From: Chitinophagaceae bacterium
GTDB lineage: Bacteria; Bacteroidota; Bacteroidia; Chitinophagales; Chitinophagaceae
Direction: 5' to 3'
Length of the DNA: 64,000 bases
Assembly: GCA_019638625.1 (NCBI GenBank)
Contig: JAHBTK010000002.1
Coordinates: forward strand, 372,001 to 436,000
A program made the translations under genes and the position numbers. Positions 38,245-45,697 of the stretch are shown in pieces. Under the pieces are notes generated by a model. That model saw only the letters and a list, made by a program, of their open reading frames with translations. It was not told the DNA's origin and searched no databases. Position 1 is the first letter of the stretch; each line of letters begins with the position of its first letter.

Positions 38245-39015
38245 TTATTTATTCTTTAAAAAGGTCTTGTTAAAAATCTCCGTAAGCTTCTGCTTGGTAT
38301 GCAGTGGAAATTCGCCCTTCATCATCCAATCATAATACTGCGGTTCCGACTTCAGCACTTCCACCAACGGGCGCCCTTTATGTTTCCCGAAGTTAACAAC
38401 TTCTACTCCATTTTCCATAACAAATCGCCTGGCGAAATCAATTATCTCGTCTTTTCCGGTAAATTTTATGATTGCTTCAACAGAATTGCCCATCTGAGGA
38501 TATTTTCCTACCTGCGCGTCCAGTACTTCCAGTGTTGCCTGGGCGTCCACTTCAGCGCTATGGGCGTTCTCCAGTTGTTTGTCGCAATAAAACTTATACG
38601 CTGCACCCAGCGTTCTCGGCTCCATCATATGGTACACTTTCTGCACGTCCAAAAGATTCCGGTCGGTAATATCAAAATTCAGCCCGGCTCTTAAAAACTC
38701 TTCCGCCAGCAACGGGAAATCGAAGCGGCTGGAGTTATACCCCGCCAAATCGCAATTGTCCAGGAACTGTTTGACCTCGTTGGCAACCTGCTTAAACGAA
38801 GGAGCATCTTTTATCATTTCATCGGTAATGCCGTGTATGTCTGAAGAGGCCCTGGGTATAGGCATCTGTGGGTTGATAAGTTTGCGTTTCACTATACTTG
38901 TTCCATCGGGCATTTGCTTTACAATAGCAATTTCCACAATCCGGTCAGTAGCAAGGTTTACGCCTGTCGTTTCTAAATCGATAAATGCCAGAGGACGGGT
39001 GAGTTGTAATCGCAT
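38245..39015 (-). CDS. DnaQ-like 3'-5' exonuclease
   Basis: 256 residues from ATG at 39015; the preceding codon is GTG, equally readable. ExoI LAFIDLETTGVN supplies the DxE metal ligands, ExoII lies in LAGYNSSRFDFPLL, and ExoIII in HSAEVDAQATLEVLDAQ, giving the DEDD-h set (His in NAHSAEVDA). The family includes DNA polymerase III epsilon and free exonucleases. A C-terminal module (VVNFGKHKGRPLVEVLKSEPQYYDWMM) recurs in bacterial DnaQ-like exonucleases. Confidence 0.92.
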   Translation of the reverse strand: MRLQLTRPLAFIDLETTGVNLATDRIVEIAIVKQMPDGTSIVKRKLINPQMPIPRASSDIHGITDEMIKDAPSFKQVANEVKQFLDNCDLAGYNSSRFDFPLLAEEFLRAGLNFDITDRNLLDVQKVYHMMEPRTLGAAYKFYCDKQLENAHSAEVDAQATLEVLDAQVGKYPQMGNSVEAIIKFTGKDEIIDFARRFVMENGVEVVNFGKHKGRPLVEVLKSEPQYYDWMMKGEFPLHTKQKLTEIFNKTFLKNK

Positions 39016-39350
39016 CACTGAATTTTTATAAGTGTGGCAAACTTCGGAAATAACTTTGATACTTAATTGATTTTAGTCCTTCAAATAGGCTTATTTTCAA
39101 AAACCGGAAAGGGTTTCTTTGACATGCGTCAGCGCCTCCCGGTTGATATACATCAACAGAAAACCTGATTACCAGTGTTTTTTAACAAAAATCAATCGTT
39201 AATATCCTAGTTCAATCTTGGCCAAATCAAATAGCATTTGTTACTTTGCCATATCGCGTTTTTATTTCCAGTTATCTCCAATTCCAATTTGAAAAATAAC
39301 AATTCCGACTCCTACGGTGCCAAGATTTTTTAACCGTAAAGTTTTTTTTC
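39016..39350. other. intergenic region with one promoter
   Basis: About 335 bp between the exonuclease and the small lipoprotein genes. Apart from the promoter at 39218-39248 I see no gene or hairpin. The 5' leader of the lipoprotein transcript would be about 100 nt. Confidence 0.5.
39218..39248 (+). promoter_or_regulatory. probable promoter of the small lipoprotein gene
   Basis: TTG (39218-39220), a 21-base spacer, then TACTTTG (39242-39248). This is one base short of the -7 consensus TAnnTTTG but otherwise well spaced for the Bacteroidetes housekeeping sigma factor. Confidence 0.5.
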
Positions 39351-39467
39351 ATGAAAAAGGTTTTTGTTATTTCTCTTATTGTTATCGCTTTTGCATTTGC
39401 TTTTTCTTCCTGTGCATCTTCCAGAACCGGTTGTAAGGCCACGGCAGGAATGGCAGGTTACAGATAG
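39351..39467 (+). CDS. small lipoprotein, 38 residues
   Basis: An ATG-initiated frame of 38 codons ending in TAG. The product has a strong lipoprotein signal ([21 protein letters not shown], Cys21), then a mature part of only 18 residues: [18 protein letters not shown]. The GC-K-x-x-GM-x-GYR end looks like the tiny tails of other small Bacteroidetes lipoproteins. It has its own promoter (39218-39248) and a strong terminator (39508-39540), so it is an independent transcription unit. Function unknown; it lies upstream of prpB. Confidence 0.72.
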   Translation: MKKVFVISLIVIAFAFAFSSCASSRTGCKATAGMAGYR

Positions 39468-39507
39468 TGGTACTTATTCAATTCAGAGGTTAAACAAACG
39501 TATCAAA

Positions 39508-39540
39508 GGTTATCAGTTACTGGTAGCCTTTTTTCTTTTT
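39508..39540 (+). terminator. intrinsic terminator of the small lipoprotein gene
   Basis: A 9-bp stem, GGTTATCAG (39508-39516) with CTGGTAGCC (39520-39528) including two G-U pairs, a three-base loop and a long T-rich tail (39529-39540). Confidence 0.8.
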
Positions 39541-39581
39541 GCAGCCGATGCCGGCGTCCAAAGGTTCTCGTCAATTTCATT

Positions 39582-39589
39582 TACATTTG
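39582..39589 (+). promoter_or_regulatory. probable promoter -7 element for prpBC
   Basis: TACATTTG matches TAnnTTTG, 41 bp before the prpB ATG and downstream of the small-gene terminator. It therefore gives prpBC its own start. The -33 region has no clear TTG. Confidence 0.45.
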
Positions 39590-39630
39590 CGGTTTCTGAT
39601 TTACATCATCAAGCCGCACTTATTTTAACC

Positions 39631-40530
39631 ATGTCTGAGAAAAAAAATGCGACCGGTTCCGCGGGAGCCCGCTTCAGGAAAGCAATGGCGGAGGAAAGTC
39701 CCCTCCAGATCGTAGGAACCATTAATGCCAACCACGCTTTGCTCGCCACCCAGGCTGGTTTCAAAGCTATTTATTTGTCGGGCGGGGGTGTAGCCGCCGG
39801 CTCCCTGGGAATTCCCGACCTGGGTATTACCACCCTGGAAGATGTTCTTACAGATATCTACCGGATTACCAACATAACGCAGACCCCCTTATTGGTGGAT
39901 GTAGATACCGGTTTCGGGCCTTCGGCTTTTAATATAGCCCGCACCACCCGGTCGCTGGTGAAGGCCGGCGCGGCGGCGATGCATATCGAAGACCAGGTGG
40001 GCGCAAAACGTTGCGGGCACCGCCCGGGAAAAGAAATTGTAAGTAAAGAAGAAATGTGCGACAGGATCAAAGCCGCTGCAGATGCCCGAATAGATGAAGC
40101 ATTTGTAATCGGCGCCCGCACAGATGCACTCGCTACTGAAGGGCTGGAAAAAACACTGGAAAGAGCCGTTGCCTATAAAGATGCGGGCGCTGACTTTATT
40201 TTCGCTGAAGCCGTGCGGGAATTACCTCAATACACAGCCTTTGTTAAAGCCACAGGCATACCGGTACTGGCAAATATTACTGAATTCGGGATGACCCCTT
40301 TGTGGACAAGAGAAGAGCTGCAATCTGCCGGCGTTGCACTAATACTATATCCCTTATCAGCATTCAGGGCGGCCAACAAAGCTGCCTTAAATGTTTTTAA
40401 TACTATCCGGAAGGATGGCAGTCAGCAAAACGCAATAGACACCATGCAAACCCGTGCAGAACTATACGAAAGCATAGGGTATTATGCATTCGAGGAAAAG
40501 CTGGATAAACTATTTAGTCAAAAAAAATGA
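39631..40530 (+). CDS. prpB: 2-methylisocitrate lyase
   Basis: 299 residues from ATG at 39631. The frame is open for another 89 codons upstream, but that stretch overlaps the small lipoprotein gene and its terminator. PEP mutase/isocitrate lyase superfamily: [26 protein letters not shown], the catalytic loop KRCGHRPGK (cysteine of KRCGH at 126-130), and FAEAVRELP. Cleaves 2-methylisocitrate to pyruvate and succinate in the methylcitrate cycle for propionate. prpC follows 7 bp after the stop. Confidence 0.94.
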   Translation: MSEKKNATGSAGARFRKAMAEESPLQIVGTINANHALLATQAGFKAIYLSGGGVAAGSLGIPDLGITTLEDVLTDIYRITNITQTPLLVDVDTGFGPSAFNIARTTRSLVKAGAAAMHIEDQVGAKRCGHRPGKEIVSKEEMCDRIKAAADARIDEAFVIGARTDALATEGLEKTLERAVAYKDAGADFIFAEAVRELPQYTAFVKATGIPVLANITEFGMTPLWTREELQSAGVALILYPLSAFRAANKAALNVFNTIRKDGSQQNAIDTMQTRAELYESIGYYAFEEKLDKLFSQKK

Positions 40531-40537
40531 TCGTGCT

Positions 40538-41689
40538 ATGAATACGGAAAACGCACCTGCATTTAAGCCTAAAAAAAGCGTTGCCCTGTCGGGAGTAGCA
40601 GCCGGCAATACAGCTTTGTGTACCGTGGGAAAAAGCGGCAATGACCTGCATTACCGCGGTTATGATATCCTGGACATTGCAGAAGCAGCCAGCTTTGAAG
40701 AAACCGCGCATCTCCTGATCCACGGAAGCCTGCCTGACATTGCCCGGTTAAAAGCCTATAGTAATAAACTTAAAGCCCTGAGAGGGTTACCGGCAGCGGC
40801 ACAAACCGTATTAGAACAAATTCCCGCTTCCGCGCACCCTATGGATGTGTTGCGTACCTATGCCTCTGTGCTGGGTACTGTTCTGCCGGAAAAGGAAGAT
40901 CATAATACCGCGGGCGCAAAGGATATTGCAGACAAACTGCTCGCATCATTCAGCTCGGCGCTGTTATACTGGTACCATTTTTCACACAATGCGAAATGCA
41001 TTGATGTAGAAACAAATGACGATACTATCGGCGCACATTTTCTACACCTCCTTCACGGGAAACCCGCACCGGAATCATGGAAGAGGGCGATGGAGATATC
41101 ACTTAACCTGTATGCAGAGCACGAGTTCAACGCCTCTACCTTTACGGCACGGGTAATTGCCGGCACCGGCTCTGATATGTATTCCTGTATTACCGGGGCC
41201 ATCGGCGCCCTGCGGGGTCCCAAACATGGCGGCGCTAATGAAGTAGCTTTTGATATCCAAAGCAGGTATGCGTCACCGGAAGAAGCGGAAGCTGATATCA
41301 AGGCAAGACTGGAAAAAAAGGAAGTGATCATCGGTTTCGGGCATCCGGTGTACACCATTTCCGACCCCAGGAATAAAGTAATTAAAGAAGTAGCCCGCAA
41401 TCTGTCCCGGGAAGCAGGGAATATGCTGTTATTTGATATAGCAGAACGGCTGGAAACAGTGATGTGGAATGAGAAAAAAATGTTCCCCAACCTCGATTGG
41501 TTTTCTGCGGTATCCTATCATTTGATGGGAATCCCTACCTTGTTTTTTACACCTTTATTTGTGATCTCCCGTGTGACAGGTTGGAGCGCCCACGTGATAG
41601 AGCAACGACAGGATGGAAAGATCATCCGTCCCAGCGCCAACTATACCGGACCGGAAAACCGGGAGTTTGTACCACTGGAGAAAAGATAA
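40538..41689 (+). CDS. prpC: 2-methylcitrate synthase
   Basis: 383 residues from ATG at 40538; the in-frame upstream codons overlap prpB. Citrate synthase fold: [13 protein letters not shown], catalytic histidine regions GPKHGGANE and [15 protein letters not shown], and C-terminal [25 protein letters not shown]. Its length and its place directly after prpB point to propionyl-CoA condensation with oxaloacetate. No prpD or acnD follows. It could also have citrate synthase activity. Confidence 0.93.
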   Translation: MNTENAPAFKPKKSVALSGVAAGNTALCTVGKSGNDLHYRGYDILDIAEAASFEETAHLLIHGSLPDIARLKAYSNKLKALRGLPAAAQTVLEQIPASAHPMDVLRTYASVLGTVLPEKEDHNTAGAKDIADKLLASFSSALLYWYHFSHNAKCIDVETNDDTIGAHFLHLLHGKPAPESWKRAMEISLNLYAEHEFNASTFTARVIAGTGSDMYSCITGAIGALRGPKHGGANEVAFDIQSRYASPEEAEADIKARLEKKEVIIGFGHPVYTISDPRNKVIKEVARNLSREAGNMLLFDIAERLETVMWNEKKMFPNLDWFSAVSYHLMGIPTLFFTPLFVISRVTGWSAHVIEQRQDGKIIRPSANYTGPENREFVPLEKR

Positions 41690-41966
41690 CACGAAATTGC
41701 TGATTTAGCTCAATCGCAACCCTTTACTTAAAACCCCTCCTCCAGGTATCACATGCTCCGATAAGGTCATAACAGGTAAGCCTACCTGCCCCGCCCGGGG
41801 ATTGCCCGGCAAACAATACCACGGGGTGATCTTTAACGGACACACCCAAAGCGCCTGCCTCCTGTATAAACCAATGGGCCCGAAAGCGTTTGCATCGACC
41901 AGCGGTTAAGGTAAATAATGAGCTAAACAATACCCTTATTCCTATTGTTAATCGTTGTGAAAATTT

Positions 41967-42236
41967 TTACAAAAGGAAGGGCAGCGCAATTCCTATTCCC
42001 AACGTCCCCCCGATAACAGAGGCGACGGCATCATAAAAATCGTAGTGCCCGATTTTAGTTACCAGGGAAAATAATTCGAACCCATAGCTGATGGCGACAA
42101 CCGATATAAAGGCTACAATGGTAACTGTGGTCAGTGATGCGGGTAAGATCCAGGCAGCAACCAATTGAAGGAAAATACCCATAGGTATTCCCACCCAAAA
42201 GTGCCGCCATTTATCCGGTGCGATATTCTTAAACAC
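41967..42236 (-). CDS. small three-helix membrane protein, unknown function
   Basis: 89 residues with about three hydrophobic helices. The DKWRHFWVGI opening and IGHYDFYDAVASVIGGTLG end resemble small VanZ-like or DK-x-x-HF membrane proteins of Bacteroidetes. The start is GTG (42236); no ATG precedes the conserved DKWRHF block. The gene is isolated, and its upstream side faces the second inserted element. Function unknown. Confidence 0.65.
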   Translation of the reverse strand: MFKNIAPDKWRHFWVGIPMGIFLQLVAAWILPASLTTVTIVAFISVVAISYGFELFSLVTKIGHYDFYDAVASVIGGTLGIGIALPFLL

Positions 42237-42329
42237 GGTTCAACGCTTATTCCTGCAATTTAAGAAAACTTACGTGTTGACTCTTTAGGGATTGCAGTTA
42301 GCTTTGGTGAAAGTATCCAGGCTTTTTGG

Positions 42330-42338
42330 TAAATAATG
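42330..42338 (+). repeat. target-site duplication, left, of element copy 2
   Basis: TAAATAATG, repeated at 42795-42803 after the element. The match extends two bases leftward (GG), so the duplication is 9-11 bp. Confidence 0.75.
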
Positions 42339-42794
42339 CAGGGATTTCGCTTTTAAAATAACACTTTACACTTAAAAGACAGTATACCTTAGTTAAACAA
42401 TGAAAGAGGTTTTATTCTGAATTGAGATTGCTTTGCCGCGCAACAGGTTGATATTTCAAGTTTGATCACGCGGTGCGCAATGACGTGCGAGAGGTTCAAT
42501 AGTTACACACTTTGATTTAGTGCTGATAGCAAAATACAAAGACTCTTGCCCGTCATTTCGATCCCGCCGTCATGAAATTTGAATTAAAAGTATGTTGCGG
42601 CGGGAGAGAAATCCGTTGGGCAGTAGTACAAAAGTTGAGCATTAGTGCCAAAGCCCGGTAGATATCTCACTCGCGCCAAAACGATGATAGTAAAGTTCCC
42701 GGGTTGCTCGTTCGATATGACGATGTCTTCAGTAATTTCCTGTAGCTGCTACAATGGAGATTGTCTTAGATTTTTCTAAAAGCGAAATCCCCGG
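42339..42794 (-). mobile_element. 456-bp MITE-like element, copy 2 (inverted)
   Basis: Reverse-complement copy of the element at 520-975. By eye I count about 14 internal substitutions, mostly transitions, plus 2-3 at the termini and no indels, about 96% identity. The left end reads CAGGGATTTCGCTTTTA, and the right end read inward is CCGGGGATTTCGCTTTTA. A different direct repeat, TAAATAATG, flanks it (42330-42338 and 42795-42803), extendable to GGTAAATAATG. Different flanks with matching internal sequence show two independent insertions. The right end lies 52 bp upstream of hisIE. Confidence 0.82.
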
Positions 42795-42803
42795 TAAATA
42801 ATG
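42795..42803 (+). repeat. target-site duplication, right, of element copy 2
   Basis: Second copy of TAAATAATG, abutting the right inverted repeat. It sits about 30 bp upstream of the hisIE -7 element. Confidence 0.75.
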
Positions 42804-42833
42804 TCCGAAACCTGTTTAAAACCCCCGATTCTA

Positions 42834-42841
42834 TATCTTTG
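42834..42841 (+). promoter_or_regulatory. promoter -7 element of hisIE
   Basis: TATCTTTG fits TAnnTTTG and ends five bases before the ATG, so the transcript would be leaderless or nearly so. A CTG at 42812-42814 occupies the -33 position. The inserted element ends about 18 bp farther upstream. Confidence 0.5.
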
Positions 42842-42846
42842 TTAGT

Positions 42847-43443
42847 ATGAATATTGATTTTGCAAAATATAGTGACGGGCTGGTACCCGCTATTGTGCAG
42901 GATGCCGATACACAAAAGGTACTGATGCTGGGCTTTATGAATGAGGAGGCCTGGAATATGACACAGGAGATAGCGAAAGTAACCTTTTACAGCCGGAGTA
43001 AACACCGTCTCTGGACCAAGGGGGAGGAAAGCGGCAATTTTCTGGAGTTCCGGTCAGCGGCGGTAGATTGCGATAACGATACCTTATTAATAAAGGCGCA
43101 CCCCGTGGGGCCGGTTTGTCATACCGGGGCGGATACCTGCTGGAATGAAAAGAATGAGGCGGAGAACTTTGTATATTACCTGGAGCATATTATAGAGCAG
43201 CGAAAAAATGCTTCCCCGGAGGAGTCTTATATAGCTAAGTTGTTTCAGAAAGGACTGAACAAAATAGCCCAGAAAGTAGGAGAAGAGGCAATAGAGACCG
43301 TAATTGAAGCCAAGGACAATGATGAAAACCTGTTTCTGAATGAAGCCGCCGACCTGCTGTTCCACTACCTGATACTGCTGAACGCAAAAGGATACGCCCT
43401 GAAGGATGTTGAGCGGATATTACGGCAGAGGCATAAGAAGTAA
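42847..43443 (+). CDS. hisIE: bifunctional phosphoribosyl-AMP cyclohydrolase/phosphoribosyl-ATP diphosphatase
   Basis: 198 residues. N-terminal HisI half: LVPAIVQDADTQKVLMLGFM, SRSKHRLWTKGEESGNFLE, the metal site DCDNDTLL and CHTGADTC. C-terminal HisE half: ASPEESYIAKLFQKG, then EEAIETVIEAKDNDENLFLNEAADLLFH. It catalyses steps two and three of histidine synthesis. No other his gene is in the window; hisIE stands alone directly downstream of the inserted element. Confidence 0.96.
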   Translation: MNIDFAKYSDGLVPAIVQDADTQKVLMLGFMNEEAWNMTQEIAKVTFYSRSKHRLWTKGEESGNFLEFRSAAVDCDNDTLLIKAHPVGPVCHTGADTCWNEKNEAENFVYYLEHIIEQRKNASPEESYIAKLFQKGLNKIAQKVGEEAIETVIEAKDNDENLFLNEAADLLFHYLILLNAKGYALKDVERILRQRHKK

Positions 43444-43473
43444 TGTTTATGATTAAATCCCCAAGCCCGGTTA

Positions 43474-44052
43474 TCAATAATACGGACTGATCATGATATA
43501 AACCAGTACCCCGGTAACGGATACATACAACCATACCGGCCAGGTGAAACGGGCTATTTTTTTATGACGGGACCACTCAGCCGTCAATCCTCTGTAAGCG
43601 GTAAATAAAATGAAAGGAAGGATAATTCCTGCCAGGGGAATATGGGTGATCAATATAAAATAGTATAAGCCCCTTCCGCTGCTGGCGGCTTTTTCGGCTT
43701 CCGTTACAATGCCGTCGCCGTTTGTATCCCCGAATTTGGTTTCTCCCGCAAACAGGTGGTGACCAATATAGGAAACCAGGAAAAGCACCGATAATAATAT
43801 GGCAGCGAGCATGATCCTTTTATGCAACAGCAAGTGCCGGCGTTTGGCCGCTACCAGTCCCGCCACCAGCAACAGGGATACCATAGAGTTCACAATGGCA
43901 TTGAACAGGGCGAATACATGCACATCAAAGCCCAGGTTTACCTCCACCTTCACCCTTGAAAGAATTACCACTGCGGTGAAAACCACCAGTGAAACGATAC
44001 CGATCAGTATCCGGGCCAGCTTGTCATTTTTGGGTATTTGTGCCTGAAGCAT
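43474..44052 (-). CDS. DUF420 membrane protein with an EF-hand-like loop
   Basis: 192 residues from ATG at 44052. A TTG at 44079 overlaps the end of the SCO gene and is less likely. About five membrane helices; conserved histidines (DVHVF, LLLHKRIML, YIGHHLFAG, FILITHIPLAG) as in DUF420 proteins encoded near cytochrome oxidase assembly genes. The loop at 109-120, DTNGDGIVTEAE, is a full EF-hand calcium-binding pattern. It follows the SCO1 gene by 16 bp on the same strand, which supports a role in respiratory copper-enzyme assembly (inference). Confidence 0.85.
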   Translation of the reverse strand: MLQAQIPKNDKLARILIGIVSLVVFTAVVILSRVKVEVNLGFDVHVFALFNAIVNSMVSLLLVAGLVAAKRRHLLLHKRIMLAAILLSVLFLVSYIGHHLFAGETKFGDTNGDGIVTEAEKAASSGRGLYYFILITHIPLAGIILPFILFTAYRGLTAEWSRHKKIARFTWPVWLYVSVTGVLVYIMISPYY

Positions 44053-44068
44053 AGGATTTCCTGATTGT

Positions 44069-44767
44069 TTATTTGCCAAATAATCTTCTTTTTTTCTTTT
44101 TGTCCTTTTCCAGCATCAGCAGTACCACATCGTCTGCCAGTTGGTTCAGGTGCAGGCTGTCAAGTCCCTTGTACCAGCCTCTTACCACCCGCTCCTTGTC
44201 CAGTATAAAAAAATGCTCGGTATGGATAAAGTTCGTGTCCACTTCGGTATCGGCTATATTGGCCTTGAACTCTTTTTTGGCCAGATCATATATCTCGTCC
44301 TTATCGCCGGTAAGCAGCCACCAGGTATCGCTATTGATACCATATTTCTGCGCATACCTGTTCAGCCTTTCAGCAGAGTCGCGTACCGGGTCCACGCTGA
44401 AGGATAAAAAACGCACTACCGTATCTGTTTTGTTAAAGGCATCCTGCAGGCGTTTCATATTACGGGTGAGCGCCGGGCAAATGCTGGGGCAGGAAGTAAA
44501 GAAAAAGTCGGCTACAATGATCTTTCCGTCCAGGTCGCTGAGGGAAACCTGTTTCCCCAACTGGTTGGTAAGTGTGAAGTTTCTTACTTTATGCCAGATG
44601 GTATCCTGGAAAGTTTTCCCGTATTCGGTACGGGTGGTAACAGAGTCATAAAAATATCTTTTGGGCAGGTTCACGGCACGGGTTCCAAAATAGTCAACCA
44701 AAAAATAAGAGGCTAAGGGAAGAAGAGCTGCCAACCCTATCGCGAGAAATGACTTCTTACTCATCAT
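44069..44767 (-). CDS. SCO1/SenC family copper chaperone
   Basis: 232 residues: one N-terminal membrane anchor (FLAIGLAALLPLASYFLVDYFG) and a thioredoxin-fold domain. The copper ligands are Cys93 and Cys97 in TSCPSICPA, with a histidine in IHTEHF (182 or 185). SCO proteins deliver copper to the CuA site of cytochrome c oxidase at the outer face of the inner membrane. It probably forms an operon with the DUF420 gene downstream; no oxidase subunit gene is in the window. Confidence 0.93.
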   Translation of the reverse strand: MMSKKSFLAIGLAALLPLASYFLVDYFGTRAVNLPKRYFYDSVTTRTEYGKTFQDTIWHKVRNFTLTNQLGKQVSLSDLDGKIIVADFFFTSCPSICPALTRNMKRLQDAFNKTDTVVRFLSFSVDPVRDSAERLNRYAQKYGINSDTWWLLTGDKDEIYDLAKKEFKANIADTEVDTNFIHTEHFFILDKERVVRGWYKGLDSLHLNQLADDVVLLMLEKDKKKKRRLFGK

Positions 44768-44786
44768 GCCCGCAAAGATAACTCAT

Positions 44787-45413
44787 CTATTGCTTTAGCA
44801 ATCTTTTGGACTCGTTGATTGTGGTTCCCCTGATATTGAGGATATAACTGCCCTTGGGTACGGTATACATATCCAATATATGCTGAATATATGCTGTGGT
44901 TTTCTTAAACTGGTAGCTGCGGATACTCTTTCCCGTCATGTCGTAAAGGGTGCAGGATATGTCTCCCAACTCCTCGTGGTATATAATTAATGTGGCATTG
45001 TTAAACACCGGGTTGGGCATTATATTGAATTCTATCCTGGGCTGAACGGGGAACAAGGCCCCGATAATTTCTGAATAAACCGGTTTGTCCGGGCGGCTGA
45101 GCCAGCTTACACGGTAAAAAGCGCTGTCCGCGAAAGGAAAATTGTCTATAAACAAAAAACCGCTGTCGTTCTTTAGGCGGGAGAGTTTCAGTTGCGAAAG
45201 CACCTCGAATGATTTTGCATCCCTGGAACGTTCAATAATAAAATTTGCACTGTCTTCTTCTGTTGCCAGGGTGTTCCAGCGGAGCTGCACAGAAGTGTTG
45301 ACGATCTTCAACTGTAATGGTATGGTGGCGGTGGAGTCCTGTCCCATAGCGCTAAACACGCATAATGCGAGCACGCATAGCGACAAATAGCCGGCAAGGG
45401 GATAACGCTTCAT
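44787..45413 (-). CDS. small secreted protein with T9SS type A sorting domain
   Basis: 208 residues. Signal peptide (LSLCVLALCVFSAMGQ), a fibronectin-like sandwich (VQLRWNTLATEEDSANFIIERSRD and FYRVSWL), then a C-terminal sorting domain (EFNIMPNPVFNNATLIIY, CTLYDMTGKSI, VPKGSYILNIRG). The C-terminal part directs export and surface attachment by the type IX system. There is almost nothing between the sandwich and the sorting signal, so the function is unknown. Confidence 0.85.
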   Translation of the reverse strand: MKRYPLAGYLSLCVLALCVFSAMGQDSTATIPLQLKIVNTSVQLRWNTLATEEDSANFIIERSRDAKSFEVLSQLKLSRLKNDSGFLFIDNFPFADSAFYRVSWLSRPDKPVYSEIIGALFPVQPRIEFNIMPNPVFNNATLIIYHEELGDISCTLYDMTGKSIRSYQFKKTTAYIQHILDMYTVPKGSYILNIRGTTINESKRLLKQ

Positions 45414-45697
45414 ACAGGATCCGCACTTAATGATTTAATAAATTGAGATCGGAAGGAAAGTTCTAAAACGCTAAAATAGTGCCTAAGGTATCTTGAGTGT
45501 CTTAAATATTTATTAAAAGATAATGGCTGGAATGTATTTCACATTTTGTTTTGATATCAGCGGGTATGCATATTTATAATCCGCAACAATATTTTTCCGG
45601 ACCAATGCGGTTACCGGCGTAACAGGTTTTGGGTTGGCCCGGGGGAGCCGTTCTACAGATCATAAGCGAAGGAGCAGGTTCCCTAAGAGAAAAATAA

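Noticed and set aside
39364..39630. Upstream in-frame extension of prpB by 89 codons
   Set aside because: It overlaps the small lipoprotein gene in another frame and runs through an intrinsic terminator. PrpB homologues start at the ATG at 39631.
41724..41930. Minus-strand frame of 68 codons between prpC and the small membrane protein
   Set aside because: It has no recognisable domain, signal or membrane segment and no supporting promoter. Part of it reads like a coding remnant (KDHPVVLFAGQSPGG), but that is too weak to call a pseudogene.
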